Source: JBKPHS01 sp046729975 (GTDB lineage Bacteria > Actinomycetota > Thermoleophilia > Solirubrobacterales > Thermoleophilaceae). Taken from it: 8,457 nt of DNA. Under the pieces are notes generated by a model that did no database searches, had not been told where the DNA came from, and saw nothing but the letters and a program-made list of their open reading frames with translations. Shown piece after piece: positions 1 through 4,735 of this stretch (position 1 is its first letter; every line of letters starts with the position of its first letter). The translations under genes were made by a program, and so were the position numbers. The stretch spans positions 1-8,457 of the forward strand of contig JBKPHS010000126.1 of the NCBI GenBank assembly GCA_046729975.1. The letters are read 5' to 3'.

Positions 1-167
1 ACGGCTACCGCTATCGCCATTCCCGCCACGCGTGGGAACGCGACCGTCGCCGCGAGCGGGAGGCCCGCGCCCGGGGCGACGACTTCCGACGCTTCACTTA
101 CGGCGACGTCTTCGATGCCCCCCAATTCATGCTCTCCGAGCTGCGCGCGCTGCTGGTCGGTCGCTAG
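1..167 (+). CDS. DUF559-type nuclease-fold protein, C-terminal fragment
   Basis: Only the last 54 codons are present; the frame enters at position 3 and ends at TAG 165-167. The pattern H..W-ERDRRRE...A-GDDFRRFTYGDVF followed by a closing helix ending LRALL is the usual end of DUF559 domains (PD-(D/E)XK/Vsr-like nuclease fold). That C-terminal stretch normally carries the E-x-D-R-x-R-D helix and an R-F-T-x-x-D-V strand. In actinobacteria such domains often sit behind an AbiEi-like helix-turn-helix antitoxin domain, but the N-terminus lies outside the window, so neither the catalytic D/E-x-K residues nor a fusion can be checked. The gene is convergent with the membrane protein that follows, with one base between the stops. 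The domain call rests on pattern recognition of a short segment. Confidence 0.7.
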   Translation, partial: GYRYRHSRHAWERDRRREREARARGDDFRRFTYGDVFDAPQFMLSELRALLVGR

Positions 168-168
168 T

Positions 169-1128
169 TCAGGCAGCCGCGGGTACCGCGGGCTCCGGGG
201 CGGCCCTCCGGTCGGCGAGCGCGCTCAGGACGATCCCGACAGCGATCCAGCCCGCCAGCACGAGCAACGGCCCGAGAAGCTTGGCTCCGTCGAAGTAGGC
301 GACGTTGCGTATCGCCGATCCGACCGCGCCGGGCGGCAGTAGCGGGCCGATCTCCTTCCAGGGCGAGGGCAGCAGCTCGGGGGCGGTGCCGAGGCCGGCG
401 GCGGGGTTTCCGATCATGAGGAAGAGCGCGAAGCCGGCGAACGTCCCGAGCGGGCCGACGAGCCTGATCAGGGCGCCGGTCGTGAGGGCCAGTCCGATGA
501 AGGCGAGCGCGACGAGCCCCGCCTCGGCCGGCAGAGATCCCGGGAGCGCGCCGATCGCGGTGTTGACGATCAACAGGTCGATGACACCCGCGACCACGCC
601 GGCGCCGAGCAGGACGAGCAGCCGCAGCGGCAGTCGCACGTCCGGCACGAGCTGCGAGGCGATCAGCCCCGCAAGGATGCTCGTGATGACGAGCGGTAGG
701 ACGAACACGTTGAGCGTCGCGCCACGCGGGTCTTCGCGGACGAGTGGCACGACCGCCTGCACGCGAGGGACCCCGGCGCTCCGGCCGATGTCCTCCAGGA
801 CCGTCGCGACCGTGAACGAAGCCGCCGGGGCGGTGAGAAGCCGCTCCGGTCCGATCGGCCCGAGGACAAACGCGCCGTAGGCATCGCGGTCCTCGATCGC
901 CCGCCGAGCATCTGACTCGCTCGCGTAACGCTTCACGTCGAAGCCTTCGGAGCGCGCCTCGAGCCGGCTCGCTAAGGCCTGAGCCGCGTCAGGTGCTCCG
1001 ACCACGGCGACCTGGAGGCCATTCGGCTCCGGGTCGTGCGACGGAAACACGAAGAAGAACACGAACGTCGCCTGCAGAACGACCGCGATGACGAACATCC
1101 GCGCGACACGCGTGCGGAGCGGAGGCAC
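169..1128 (-). CDS. ABC-2/YhgE-like multi-pass membrane protein
   Basis: This 319-residue protein has one N-terminal membrane segment (about 11-29), an extracytoplasmic region (30-140), and five further hydrophobic segments (about 141-160, 167-190, 203-223, 227-240 and 284-304). That layout is typical of ABC-2 type permeases of the YhgE/Pip or DUF3533 kind. The stretch IGNPAAG near 239-245, followed by ELLPSPWKEIGPLLPPGA (251-268) and a segment with YFDG, matches the conserved loop before the last helix in these proteins. Its substrate cannot be deduced. No ATP-binding partner gene lies in the window, so it may act with an unlinked ATPase or alone. The start is GTG at 1128 with only a weak G-rich stretch upstream; ATG at 1098 (residue 11) is an alternative that would begin directly at the first helix. 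The C-terminal tail is Ala/Pro-rich. Confidence 0.82.
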   Translation of the reverse strand: MPPLRTRVARMFVIAVVLQATFVFFFVFPSHDPEPNGLQVAVVGAPDAAQALASRLEARSEGFDVKRYASESDARRAIEDRDAYGAFVLGPIGPERLLTAPAASFTVATVLEDIGRSAGVPRVQAVVPLVREDPRGATLNVFVLPLVITSILAGLIASQLVPDVRLPLRLLVLLGAGVVAGVIDLLIVNTAIGALPGSLPAEAGLVALAFIGLALTTGALIRLVGPLGTFAGFALFLMIGNPAAGLGTAPELLPSPWKEIGPLLPPGAVGSAIRNVAYFDGAKLLGPLLVLAGWIAVGIVLSALADRRAAPEPAVPAAA

Positions 1129-1246
1129 CCGCCGATTCTGACGCAGGCGCCACTCCGGGCTGCCTACGGCCGCGGCAACGGGCTCGTGTCGACCACCTCG
1201 AAGTCGCCGCCGTCTTCACGCGCGAGAGGGTAGAGGCGGCGCGGGT

Positions 1247-1259
1247 CGGGTAGTACCCG
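1247..1259. promoter_or_regulatory. 13-bp palindrome before the 80-aa gene start
   Basis: CGGGTA-G-TACCCG is a perfect odd palindrome ending four bases before the ATG at 1263. A competing pairing GCGGGT (1241-1246) with ACCCGC (1255-1260) is possible in RNA. It lies in the 134-base gap between the divergent membrane-protein genes and could be an operator or a start-site hairpin. No Shine-Dalgarno sequence is visible for the gene at 1263. The rest of the gap (1129-1246) shows no clear promoter hexamers. Confidence 0.25.
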
Positions 1260-1262
1260 CCC

Positions 1263-1505
1263 ATGACAATCGTCGCGATCGTGGGATTCTGCGTACTCCT
1301 CTTCGTGCTCGCGCTGCTCCTGCCTCGGCTGTCGGGCAAGGTCCACCGGGGCGGCGATCGCACTCTCGCCGTCGGCCAGCGTGCGGGCGGCAAGGCGCCC
1401 GGCCCCCTCGGCCGGCTGCTCCAGAAGCCGTTCCGCTCATCGCGCAAGGCGGCCAGCAAGAGCGAGTCGGCCGGCCTGAAGACGCGCGACAAGCTGCGGC
1501 CCTGA
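1263..1505 (+). CDS. Small one-helix membrane protein with basic tail
   Basis: This 80-residue protein starts with a hydrophobic helix at residues 2-20 directly after the initiator, so it is probably anchored by its N-terminus. A soluble, strongly basic, Gly/Ser/Lys-rich tail follows, with a GKAPGPLGRLLQKPFRSSRKAA stretch at about 43-64. Nothing suggests an enzyme. It resembles small conserved hypothetical proteins from Thermoleophilia; I tentatively associate it with DUF6411, but this is from memory and unverified. Third codon positions are GC-rich throughout the frame, which supports true coding. It is divergent from the ABC-2-like gene and precedes, with a 92-base gap and a possible separate promoter, the two small genes downstream. 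Confidence 0.7.
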   Translation: MTIVAIVGFCVLLFVLALLLPRLSGKVHRGGDRTLAVGQRAGGKAPGPLGRLLQKPFRSSRKAASKSESAGLKTRDKLRP

Positions 1506-1517
1506 GCCATAATCCGG

Positions 1518-1545
1518 TTTCGACCCGGACCGCGGGTGGTAGCCT
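1518..1545 (+). promoter_or_regulatory. Candidate promoter for the 67-aa gene
   Basis: TTTCGA (1518-1523) and TAGCCT (1540-1545) are separated by 16 bases, a fair actinobacterial -35/-10 pair with a TANNNT -10. Transcription would start near 1552 and give a leader of roughly 45 bases with a hairpin and a good ribosome site. This is read by eye only. Confidence 0.4.
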
Positions 1546-1554
1546 CCATTCGGG

Positions 1555-1582
1555 CTTGCACAGCCCCTATTCGGGGGGCAAG
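1555..1582 (+). promoter_or_regulatory. Leader hairpin upstream of the ribosome site
   Basis: CTTGC (1555-1559) pairs with GCAAG (1578-1582), and inside it CCCC (1564-1567) pairs with GGGG (1573-1576) around a TATTC loop. The hairpin ends just before the Shine-Dalgarno sequence AGGAG (1585-1589), which sits 8 bases from ATG 1598. It could modulate access to that site or stabilise the 5' end of the message. Confidence 0.35.
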
Positions 1583-1597
1583 AGAGGAGAACGGGGG

Positions 1598-1801
1598 ATG
1601 GATCGCGGCCGAGACCGCAGGAGAGAAGAGAGGGAAACGGGCAGTGGCCCCTTCCTGCGCGCCACGAGCCGCGGGGCGCTGGTCCTCGAGACCGAGCACG
1701 CCCGGCGGATGATGAACAAGCTGCGTGGCCTTAAGGACGACATCGGCGAGTCGGTCGAAGGTCCGCCCGTGGCGCCTAAGCCTGCCTCCGCGGGACAGTA
1801 G
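1598..1801 (+). CDS. Small charged hypothetical protein (67 aa)
   Basis: The frame is open from TTG 1556, but ATG 1598 is chosen because AGGAG lies 8 bases before it. The product has a very basic and acidic N-terminus (DRGRDRRREERE), a middle section (LRATSRGALVLETEHARRMMNKLRGLKDDIGESV, in two adjoining parts at about 20-53) likely to be helical, and a Pro/Ala-rich end. There is no signal peptide, membrane segment or known motif. It is followed after 4 bases by another tiny gene, suggesting co-translation. I do not recognise the family; coding is supported by the ribosome site, GC-rich third positions and the close spacing to the next gene. Confidence 0.55.
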   Translation: MDRGRDRRREERETGSGPFLRATSRGALVLETEHARRMMNKLRGLKDDIGESVEGPPVAPKPASAGQ

Positions 1802-1805
1802 GCGC

Positions 1806-1976
1806 ATGACGTTCGAGAGCCAGGACCGCGAGGAGTCGGACCAGCTCCCGGAGGAGGCTCCCGCCGAGCAGGTGCCCGACGACGAGGGCGGCGCGGCGCG
1901 CGAGGAGGCGGAGGAGAACCCCGGCGTGCCGGGCGAGGAGGGCCAGGCGACCGGCCATCCTCCGAACGCCGGCTAG
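1806..1976 (+). CDS. Short acidic, probably disordered peptide (56 aa)
   Basis: This 56-residue product contains 17 Asp/Glu and only 2 Arg, with many Pro, Gly and Ala, and should be unfolded. The ending PGVPGEEGQATGHPPNAG looks like a conserved tail I associate with small actinobacterial hypothetical proteins; this is recollection, not a search result. ATG 1806 follows the previous stop by 4 bases, with only a weak AGTAGG upstream, so translation may depend on coupling to the 67-residue gene. Its TAG (1974-1976) overlaps the stop of the convergent DUF72 gene. An in-frame GTG at 1725 would extend into the upstream gene and is unlikely. The function is unknown. Confidence 0.55.
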   Translation: MTFESQDREESDQLPEEAPAEQVPDDEGGAAREEAEENPGVPGEEGQATGHPPNAG

Positions 1977-2701
1977 ACGCCCAGCAGCTTCCGCAGCTTC
2001 AGCCCGTTCTGCACGGCGAAGCCCCGCCAGTCGTTGTTGAAGTAGGCGTACACCTTCACCCGGCGACGCCAGTCGTCGATCCGCTCCGCCCACTCCGTGA
2101 GCTCGGTCTCGGAGTAGTTGCCATTACGGCCGCGCCTGCCGTAGTGGAAGCGCACGAACGTCCAGTCCGTCGTCATCTCGTGCGTCTGGAAGGGCCGCTC
2201 GGGATGGTCGCCGATGACGAGCGCGGCGCCATGCCGGCGAAGCAGCTCGTACACGTCGTCGACGAACCAGCTCTCGTGTCGGAACTCGAAGCAGTGAAGC
2301 CCTTCGGGCAGCTGCTCGAGCGCGCCGGCGAGCCGCTCGTCGTCGCGCCGGAAGCTCTCCGGGAGTTGCCAGACGACGGGACCGAGCTTGCCGCCGACTA
2401 CGAGCGGCTGGATCCGCTCGTAGAAGCGCCCCACGCCCCGCTCCATGTCGGTCAAGCGCTTCATGTGCGTCAGGTACTGGCTCGCCTTCACGGCGAAGAC
2501 GAAGCCGGGCGGTGTCTGCTGCGCCCAGCGCGCCGTCGCCTCCACCGACGCCAGCCGGTAGAAGGTCGAGTTCACCTCGACCGTGTCGAACAGCGTCGCG
2601 TAGTACTCGAGCCAGCGGTTCGTGCCGAGGCCCTTCGGGTACACGCGCTCGCGCCAGTCCGCGTAGTTCCAGCCCGAGCAGCCGATGGGGACGGGCCTCA
2701 C
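1973..2701 (-). CDS. DUF72 (YecE-like) TIM-barrel protein
   Basis: This 242-residue protein is full length for DUF72. Recognisable blocks in order are PIGCSGWNYADWR (5-17), VEVNSTFYR (41-49), VKASQYLTHMKRL (71-83), WQLPESF (111-117), FEFRHESWF (138-146), FVRFHYG (182-188), RGRNGNYSETEL (190-201) and VYAYFNNDWRGFA (217-229). DUF72 proteins adopt a TIM-barrel fold, and their biochemical activity is not firmly established. The start is GTG at 2701, giving the family's usual beginning; the frame stays open to 2896, but that extension only shadows the upstream gene. The start is 10 bases after the stop of the 79-residue membrane protein, so it is the third gene of that operon. Its stop shares the tetranucleotide CTAG with the convergent acidic-peptide gene. 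Confidence 0.93.
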   Translation of the reverse strand: MRPVPIGCSGWNYADWRERVYPKGLGTNRWLEYYATLFDTVEVNSTFYRLASVEATARWAQQTPPGFVFAVKASQYLTHMKRLTDMERGVGRFYERIQPLVVGGKLGPVVWQLPESFRRDDERLAGALEQLPEGLHCFEFRHESWFVDDVYELLRRHGAALVIGDHPERPFQTHEMTTDWTFVRFHYGRRGRNGNYSETELTEWAERIDDWRRRVKVYAYFNNDWRGFAVQNGLKLRKLLGV

Positions 2702-2711
2702 CGCCGCGCCG

Positions 2712-2951
2712 CTAGACGTCGGTCTGCGTCTCCCTGTCGCGAGCGGTGAACTCCGTCCCCGCCTGTGCCTGGCGGCGGAACTCCTGGACGTCGCGCTGCT
2801 CGCGTGTGCGGCGCATGAACGTGAGCGCGAATGCGCCCGCCCCGAAGAGCAAAACGATCGGGATGGCGAATATGGGCGCTCCGAACGCGACGACACCGCC
2901 CACGAGCAGCCCGGCGACGATCAGGACAACGATCAGACCCGGTGCGTTCAA
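2712..2951 (-). CDS. Small two-helix membrane protein (79 aa)
   Basis: The product has two hydrophobic segments, about 4-23 and 25-46, separated by a short FGAP turn, then a charged cytoplasmic-looking tail (MRRTREQRDVQEFRRQ at 46-61). It has no recognisable catalytic motif. The start is TTG at 2951, whose last two bases are shared with the TGA of the upstream gene (TTGA). AAGGGAG lies about 5 bases before it, so translation is probably coupled. It sits between another small membrane protein and the DUF72 gene in one transcription unit. It resembles small conserved hypothetical proteins of Thermoleophilia, but I cannot name a family. Confidence 0.65.
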   Translation of the reverse strand: MNAPGLIVVLIVAGLLVGGVVAFGAPIFAIPIVLLFGAGAFALTFMRRTREQRDVQEFRRQAQAGTEFTARDRETQTDV

Positions 2952-3223
2952 GCGGCTCCCTTGCCCTCGGACACCGCCACGTCCGCCTCGACCTGGGCGA
3001 GCGGATCATCGGGACGAGAGGGCGGCGCGTGAACCGGCTCACGATCGAGCCGCCGTCGGCGAAGGATCCTCCGGCCAGCGATAACAGCGATCACTGTCCC
3101 GGCGAGCCCTCCAAGCGCGAAGGGCAGCCTGGTCGCAGCGCTCCGGACGCGCCTCCGCGCGCGGCGCCGGCGGAGTGCCCGGAACGCGCTCACCAGCAGC
3201 GGGAGCCGCAGGAGAAGGGCCAT
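2948..3223 (-). CDS. Small basic membrane protein (91 aa), first in the DUF72 operon
   Basis: This 91-residue product has a basic N-terminal half (ALRRRRARRRVR, 16-27), one central hydrophobic segment (about 33-50), a second basic block (RRILRRRRLDR, 51-61) and an acidic, Pro-rich tail. That suggests a single-pass membrane protein with positively charged sides. ATG 3223 has no clear Shine-Dalgarno sequence. A GGGTAGACGG stretch 8-17 bases upstream could contain a -10-like TAGACG, hinting at a short leader or leaderless message. Its TGA overlaps the TTG of the next gene. It diverges from the metallopeptidase gene across a 127-base palindrome-containing region. The function is unknown. Confidence 0.6.
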   Translation of the reverse strand: MALLLRLPLLVSAFRALRRRRARRRVRSAATRLPFALGGLAGTVIAVIAGRRILRRRRLDREPVHAPPSRPDDPLAQVEADVAVSEGKGAA

Positions 3224-3270
3224 GCGTGCCGTCTACCCGACGCCCCCGTGCGGCGAAACACGCTTCCCTC

Positions 3271-3337
3271 GATGGTTGATTCCACGGCCGCGTGTGCGCG
3301 TCATCCGCGTGTGCGCGGGGTCGTGGGATCAGCCATC
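3271..3337. repeat. Imperfect palindrome, two inverted copies of a dispersed repeat
   Basis: The left arm 3271-3292 and the reverse complement of 3316-3337 agree at 18 of 22 positions, both beginning GATGG-Y-TGAT-Y-CCACG. Between them, CCGCGTGTGCGCG occurs twice as a direct repeat (3288-3300 and 3305-3317, period 17). The reverse complement of the right half is nearly identical to 7359-7396. The element fills the middle of the intergenic region between the divergent genes at 3223 and 3351, and its right end touches the TAGGCT -10 candidate. It could be a REP/MITE-like unit, a paired operator, or a cruciform or RNA hairpin. Confidence 0.75.
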
Positions 3338-3343
3338 TAGGCT
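3338..3343 (+). promoter_or_regulatory. Candidate -10 element (TAGGCT), leaderless start
   Basis: TAGGCT lies 7 bases before ATG 3351, so transcription would begin at or next to the start codon. This fits the absence of a convincing Shine-Dalgarno sequence (only GGTAGGT intervenes). No good -35 is seen; the -35 zone is occupied by the right arm of the palindrome. Confidence 0.4.
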
Positions 3344-3350
3344 GGTAGGT

Positions 3351-3926
3351 ATGAAGGAAGTCGTCCGACCTGCCCTGCGCGCGGCGGCCATCACCGCGTT
3401 CATCGCGGGGACGCTCGCGCTGCTCATCAACCCCCCGTCGCTCTCGGGGGCCGAGGACCTGCTGACGCTCGTCGTCGGCGCGGTCGCCCTCGTCCTCCTC
3501 ACGGCCTGGGCGACGGTCGCCCTCACCGGCCGTGACTCGATGAGCGACCAGGAGTTCGAGCGGCTCGTGCGCCGCAGCGAGGAGCTCGCGAAGGAGCCGC
3601 GCCTCGCCCGTGAGGCAACCGAGTTCGAGTTGCTCGTGGCCGACGCGATCGACCGCCTGCCCGAGGAGTTCCAGAAGGTGCTCGAGACGACGCCGGTCGT
3701 CGTCTCGCAGAATGGGGCCGACGTCGGCGCCTACGGCCACTACTTCGGCGACACCGTCGCGGGCGGGCGCTACGAGAACCGGATCGTCATCTACCAGGAC
3801 ACTCTCGAGCGCGACTTTGGCTACGACCCTGCGCGCCTGGCGGCCCAGGTCGAGCGGACGCTCCGGCACGAAGTCGCCCACTACCTGGGCTGGAACGAGC
3901 GTGGCGTCAGCAGTCTCGGTCTCTAG
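3351..3926 (+). CDS. Membrane-anchored zincin-like metallopeptidase family protein
   Basis: This is a 191-residue protein. Residues 11-27 and 37-58 are hydrophobic and should form a two-helix N-terminal anchor. A linker (about 60-90) leads into a domain with the layout of the Zincin_1 family (PF06262): FELLVADAIDRLPEEFQ (92-108), a VVV strand (116-118), RIVIYQDTLE (144-153) and the zinc site in RHEVAHYLGWNE (172-183). H173, E174 and H177 form HExxH, and E183 is placed as the third ligand (HExxHxxGxxE). Most family members are soluble proteins of about 110-140 residues starting near the LPEEF region, so the membrane anchor is an addition. ATG 3351 is chosen because upstream codons only translate the palindrome. 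The stop is 14 bases before tRNA-Ser. The substrate is unknown, and proteolysis itself is poorly documented for this family. Confidence 0.88.
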   Translation: MKEVVRPALRAAAITAFIAGTLALLINPPSLSGAEDLLTLVVGAVALVLLTAWATVALTGRDSMSDQEFERLVRRSEELAKEPRLAREATEFELLVADAIDRLPEEFQKVLETTPVVVSQNGADVGAYGHYFGDTVAGGRYENRIVIYQDTLERDFGYDPARLAAQVERTLRHEVAHYLGWNERGVSSLGL

Positions 3927-3929
3927 GCT
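3924..3929 (+). promoter_or_regulatory. Candidate -10 element for tRNA-Ser
   Basis: TAGGCT overlaps the stop codon of the metallopeptidase gene and ends 11 bases before the first base of the tRNA, giving a likely start near 3936. The same hexamer stands before the metallopeptidase gene. No clear -35 is seen, so readthrough from upstream is also possible. Confidence 0.35.
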
Positions 3930-3940
3930 TACCCCTGCCC

Positions 3941-4031
3941 GGAGAGGTGTCCGAGTGGCTTAAGGAGCGCGACTGGAAATCGCGTGGGCGGGTTCAAACC
4001 TGCCTCGAGGGTTCGAATCCCTCCCTCTCCG
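3941..4031 (+). tRNA. tRNA-Ser (anticodon GGA)
   Basis: The acceptor stem GGAGAGG (3941-3947) pairs with CCTCTCC (4024-4030), with discriminator G at 4031. The anticodon stem GCGA/TCGC closes the loop CTGGAAA, with anticodon GGA at 3975-3977, which reads UCC and UCU. A long variable arm (GGCGGG-TTCAAA-CCTGCC) marks a class II tRNA, and the T arm carries GGTTCGAATCC. The 3' CCA is not encoded. At 91 bases it is a normal length for tRNA-Ser. Confidence 0.97.
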
Positions 4032-4048
4032 TCTCGTGGGGTACGCCC

Positions 4049-4149
4049 GCGGAGGACATCGCCGCCGGGGGCGAATCGAAGCACCGTGGTCGCTAGTGGT
4101 TGCAGTGCAACCAACTGGATCAGGATGTCCGCTTGGTCCCCGACCACGG
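4049..4149. other. Dyad-rich spacer after tRNA-Ser, possible structured RNA or terminator
   Basis: Three perfect complementary pairs are seen: GGACATC (4054-4060) with GATGTCC (4124-4130); CCGTGGTCG (4084-4092) with CGACCACGG (4141-4149); and TGGTTGCA with TGCAACCA around one G (4097-4113). The first two pairs cross, so they could form together only as a pseudoknot, or act as alternatives; the third hairpin fits within either. The region lies between a tRNA and a convergent gene, has no plausible protein frame and no T-run. It may be a bidirectional terminator, the 3' part of a tRNA precursor, or an unknown small RNA. The remainder of the gap (4150-4206) shows nothing. Confidence 0.4.
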
Positions 4150-4206
4150 CCGACAAGGATTGGCATGCTCATCTCGACGCTCCAAGGACCCCTGACCACG
4201 TCCGGA

Positions 4207-4731
4207 TCATTCGAGCCGGTCGAGCACGTCGAGCAGTTCCAGCGGGCGATCGATCGTGAAGCGCGGCCGGTTCTCCGGCGGCCGCAGGTCCGGGTGGTAG
4301 CGCGGGGACCAGCGCAACCAGACGCTCACGAGGCCCAGGCGGTTTGCGCCGGCCACGTCGCGCTCGACGCGGTTGCCGACCATCACGACTCGGCCGTAGT
4401 CCGCCGGATCGACGCCCAGCCGGTCGAGGGCCAGGCGAAAGACCGCCGGATCGGGCTTCTCGGCGCCCGCCTCGTCCGAGGTCGCGATGACGTCGATCGC
4501 GTCGGACAGGCCGTGCTGGCGCAGCGCGCTCTCGTACGACCGGCGCCCCGTGCCCCGCACCGAGTCGGCCACGATCGCGAGCCGGTGTCCGTCGGCGTGC
4601 AGCCGGCGCACCAGCTCGTCGGCGCCGGGTATCAGGTCGGCTGAGATCGTCGCGCCGAACGGGTCCTTGAGCTCGCTTCCCTCGTCGGCCAGCGTGTCTC
4701 CGAAATCGAACAGGATCGCTGCCGGGCGCAC
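4207..4731 (-). CDS. HAD-superfamily hydrolase, cap-poor
   Basis: This 174-residue protein has HAD motifs in order: ILFDFGDTL (6-14, nucleophile D9), AIVADS (52-57, motif II region), EKPDP (91-95, K92 as motif III) and VMVGNRVERDVAGA (116-129, motif IV with D125). Two deviations stand out. The residue two after the nucleophile is Gly rather than the usual Asp acid/base, and motif IV has GN in place of GD. Only about 40 residues separate motifs I and II, so a full C1 cap is missing; cap-poor HADs often act on large substrates. The start is GTG 4731, 4 bases after the methyltransferase stop, so it is the last gene of the hydrolase-methyltransferase operon. The substrate is not predictable; phosphatase activity is likely for the family but uncertain here. 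Confidence 0.88.
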   Translation of the reverse strand: MRPAAILFDFGDTLADEGSELKDPFGATISADLIPGADELVRRLHADGHRLAIVADSVRGTGRRSYESALRQHGLSDAIDVIATSDEAGAEKPDPAVFRLALDRLGVDPADYGRVVMVGNRVERDVAGANRLGLVSVWLRWSPRYHPDLRPPENRPRFTIDRPLELLDVLDRLE

Positions 4732-4735
4732 CTTC

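Noticed and set aside
1..1128. An AbiE-like toxin-antitoxin or other defence locus based on the DUF559 fragment.
   Set aside because: Only the tail of the nuclease-fold gene is present, and its convergent neighbour is an ABC-2-like membrane protein with no known link; nothing else in the window is defence-related.
1164..1256. A minus-strand frame ending GDFEVVDTSPLPRP with mostly G/C third positions, in the gap between divergent genes.
   Set aside because: It has no credible start or ribosome site, and its upstream part only mirrors the plus-strand membrane-protein gene. It may be a remnant, but 30 codons are too few to support a call.
2702..2896. An N-terminal extension of the DUF72 protein by 65 residues.
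   Set aside because: The extra residues are Ser/Arg-rich shadow of the 79-residue gene, and DUF72 proteins begin at the position given by GTG 2701.
3039..3881. Long minus-strand open frame opposite the metallopeptidase gene.
   Set aside because: It is the antisense shadow of a GC-rich gene: low complexity in Arg/Asp/Glu, no motif, and it crosses the palindrome and another well-supported gene.
4049..4149. Signal recognition particle RNA, prompted by the GGATCAGGATGTCCG stretch.
   Set aside because: The GGAAGGAAGCAG-type apical loop needed for SRP RNA is missing, and the pairings do not give one long hairpin.
3941..4206. A phage or integrative-element attachment site at the 3' end of tRNA-Ser.
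   Set aside because: I found no second copy of the tRNA 3' end in the window, no integrase, and the flanking genes look chromosomal.
3984..4259. Plus-strand frame running from tRNA-Ser through the spacer.
   Set aside because: It begins inside the tRNA, runs into the antisense of the HAD gene, and its translation is Arg/Pro-rich with no motif.
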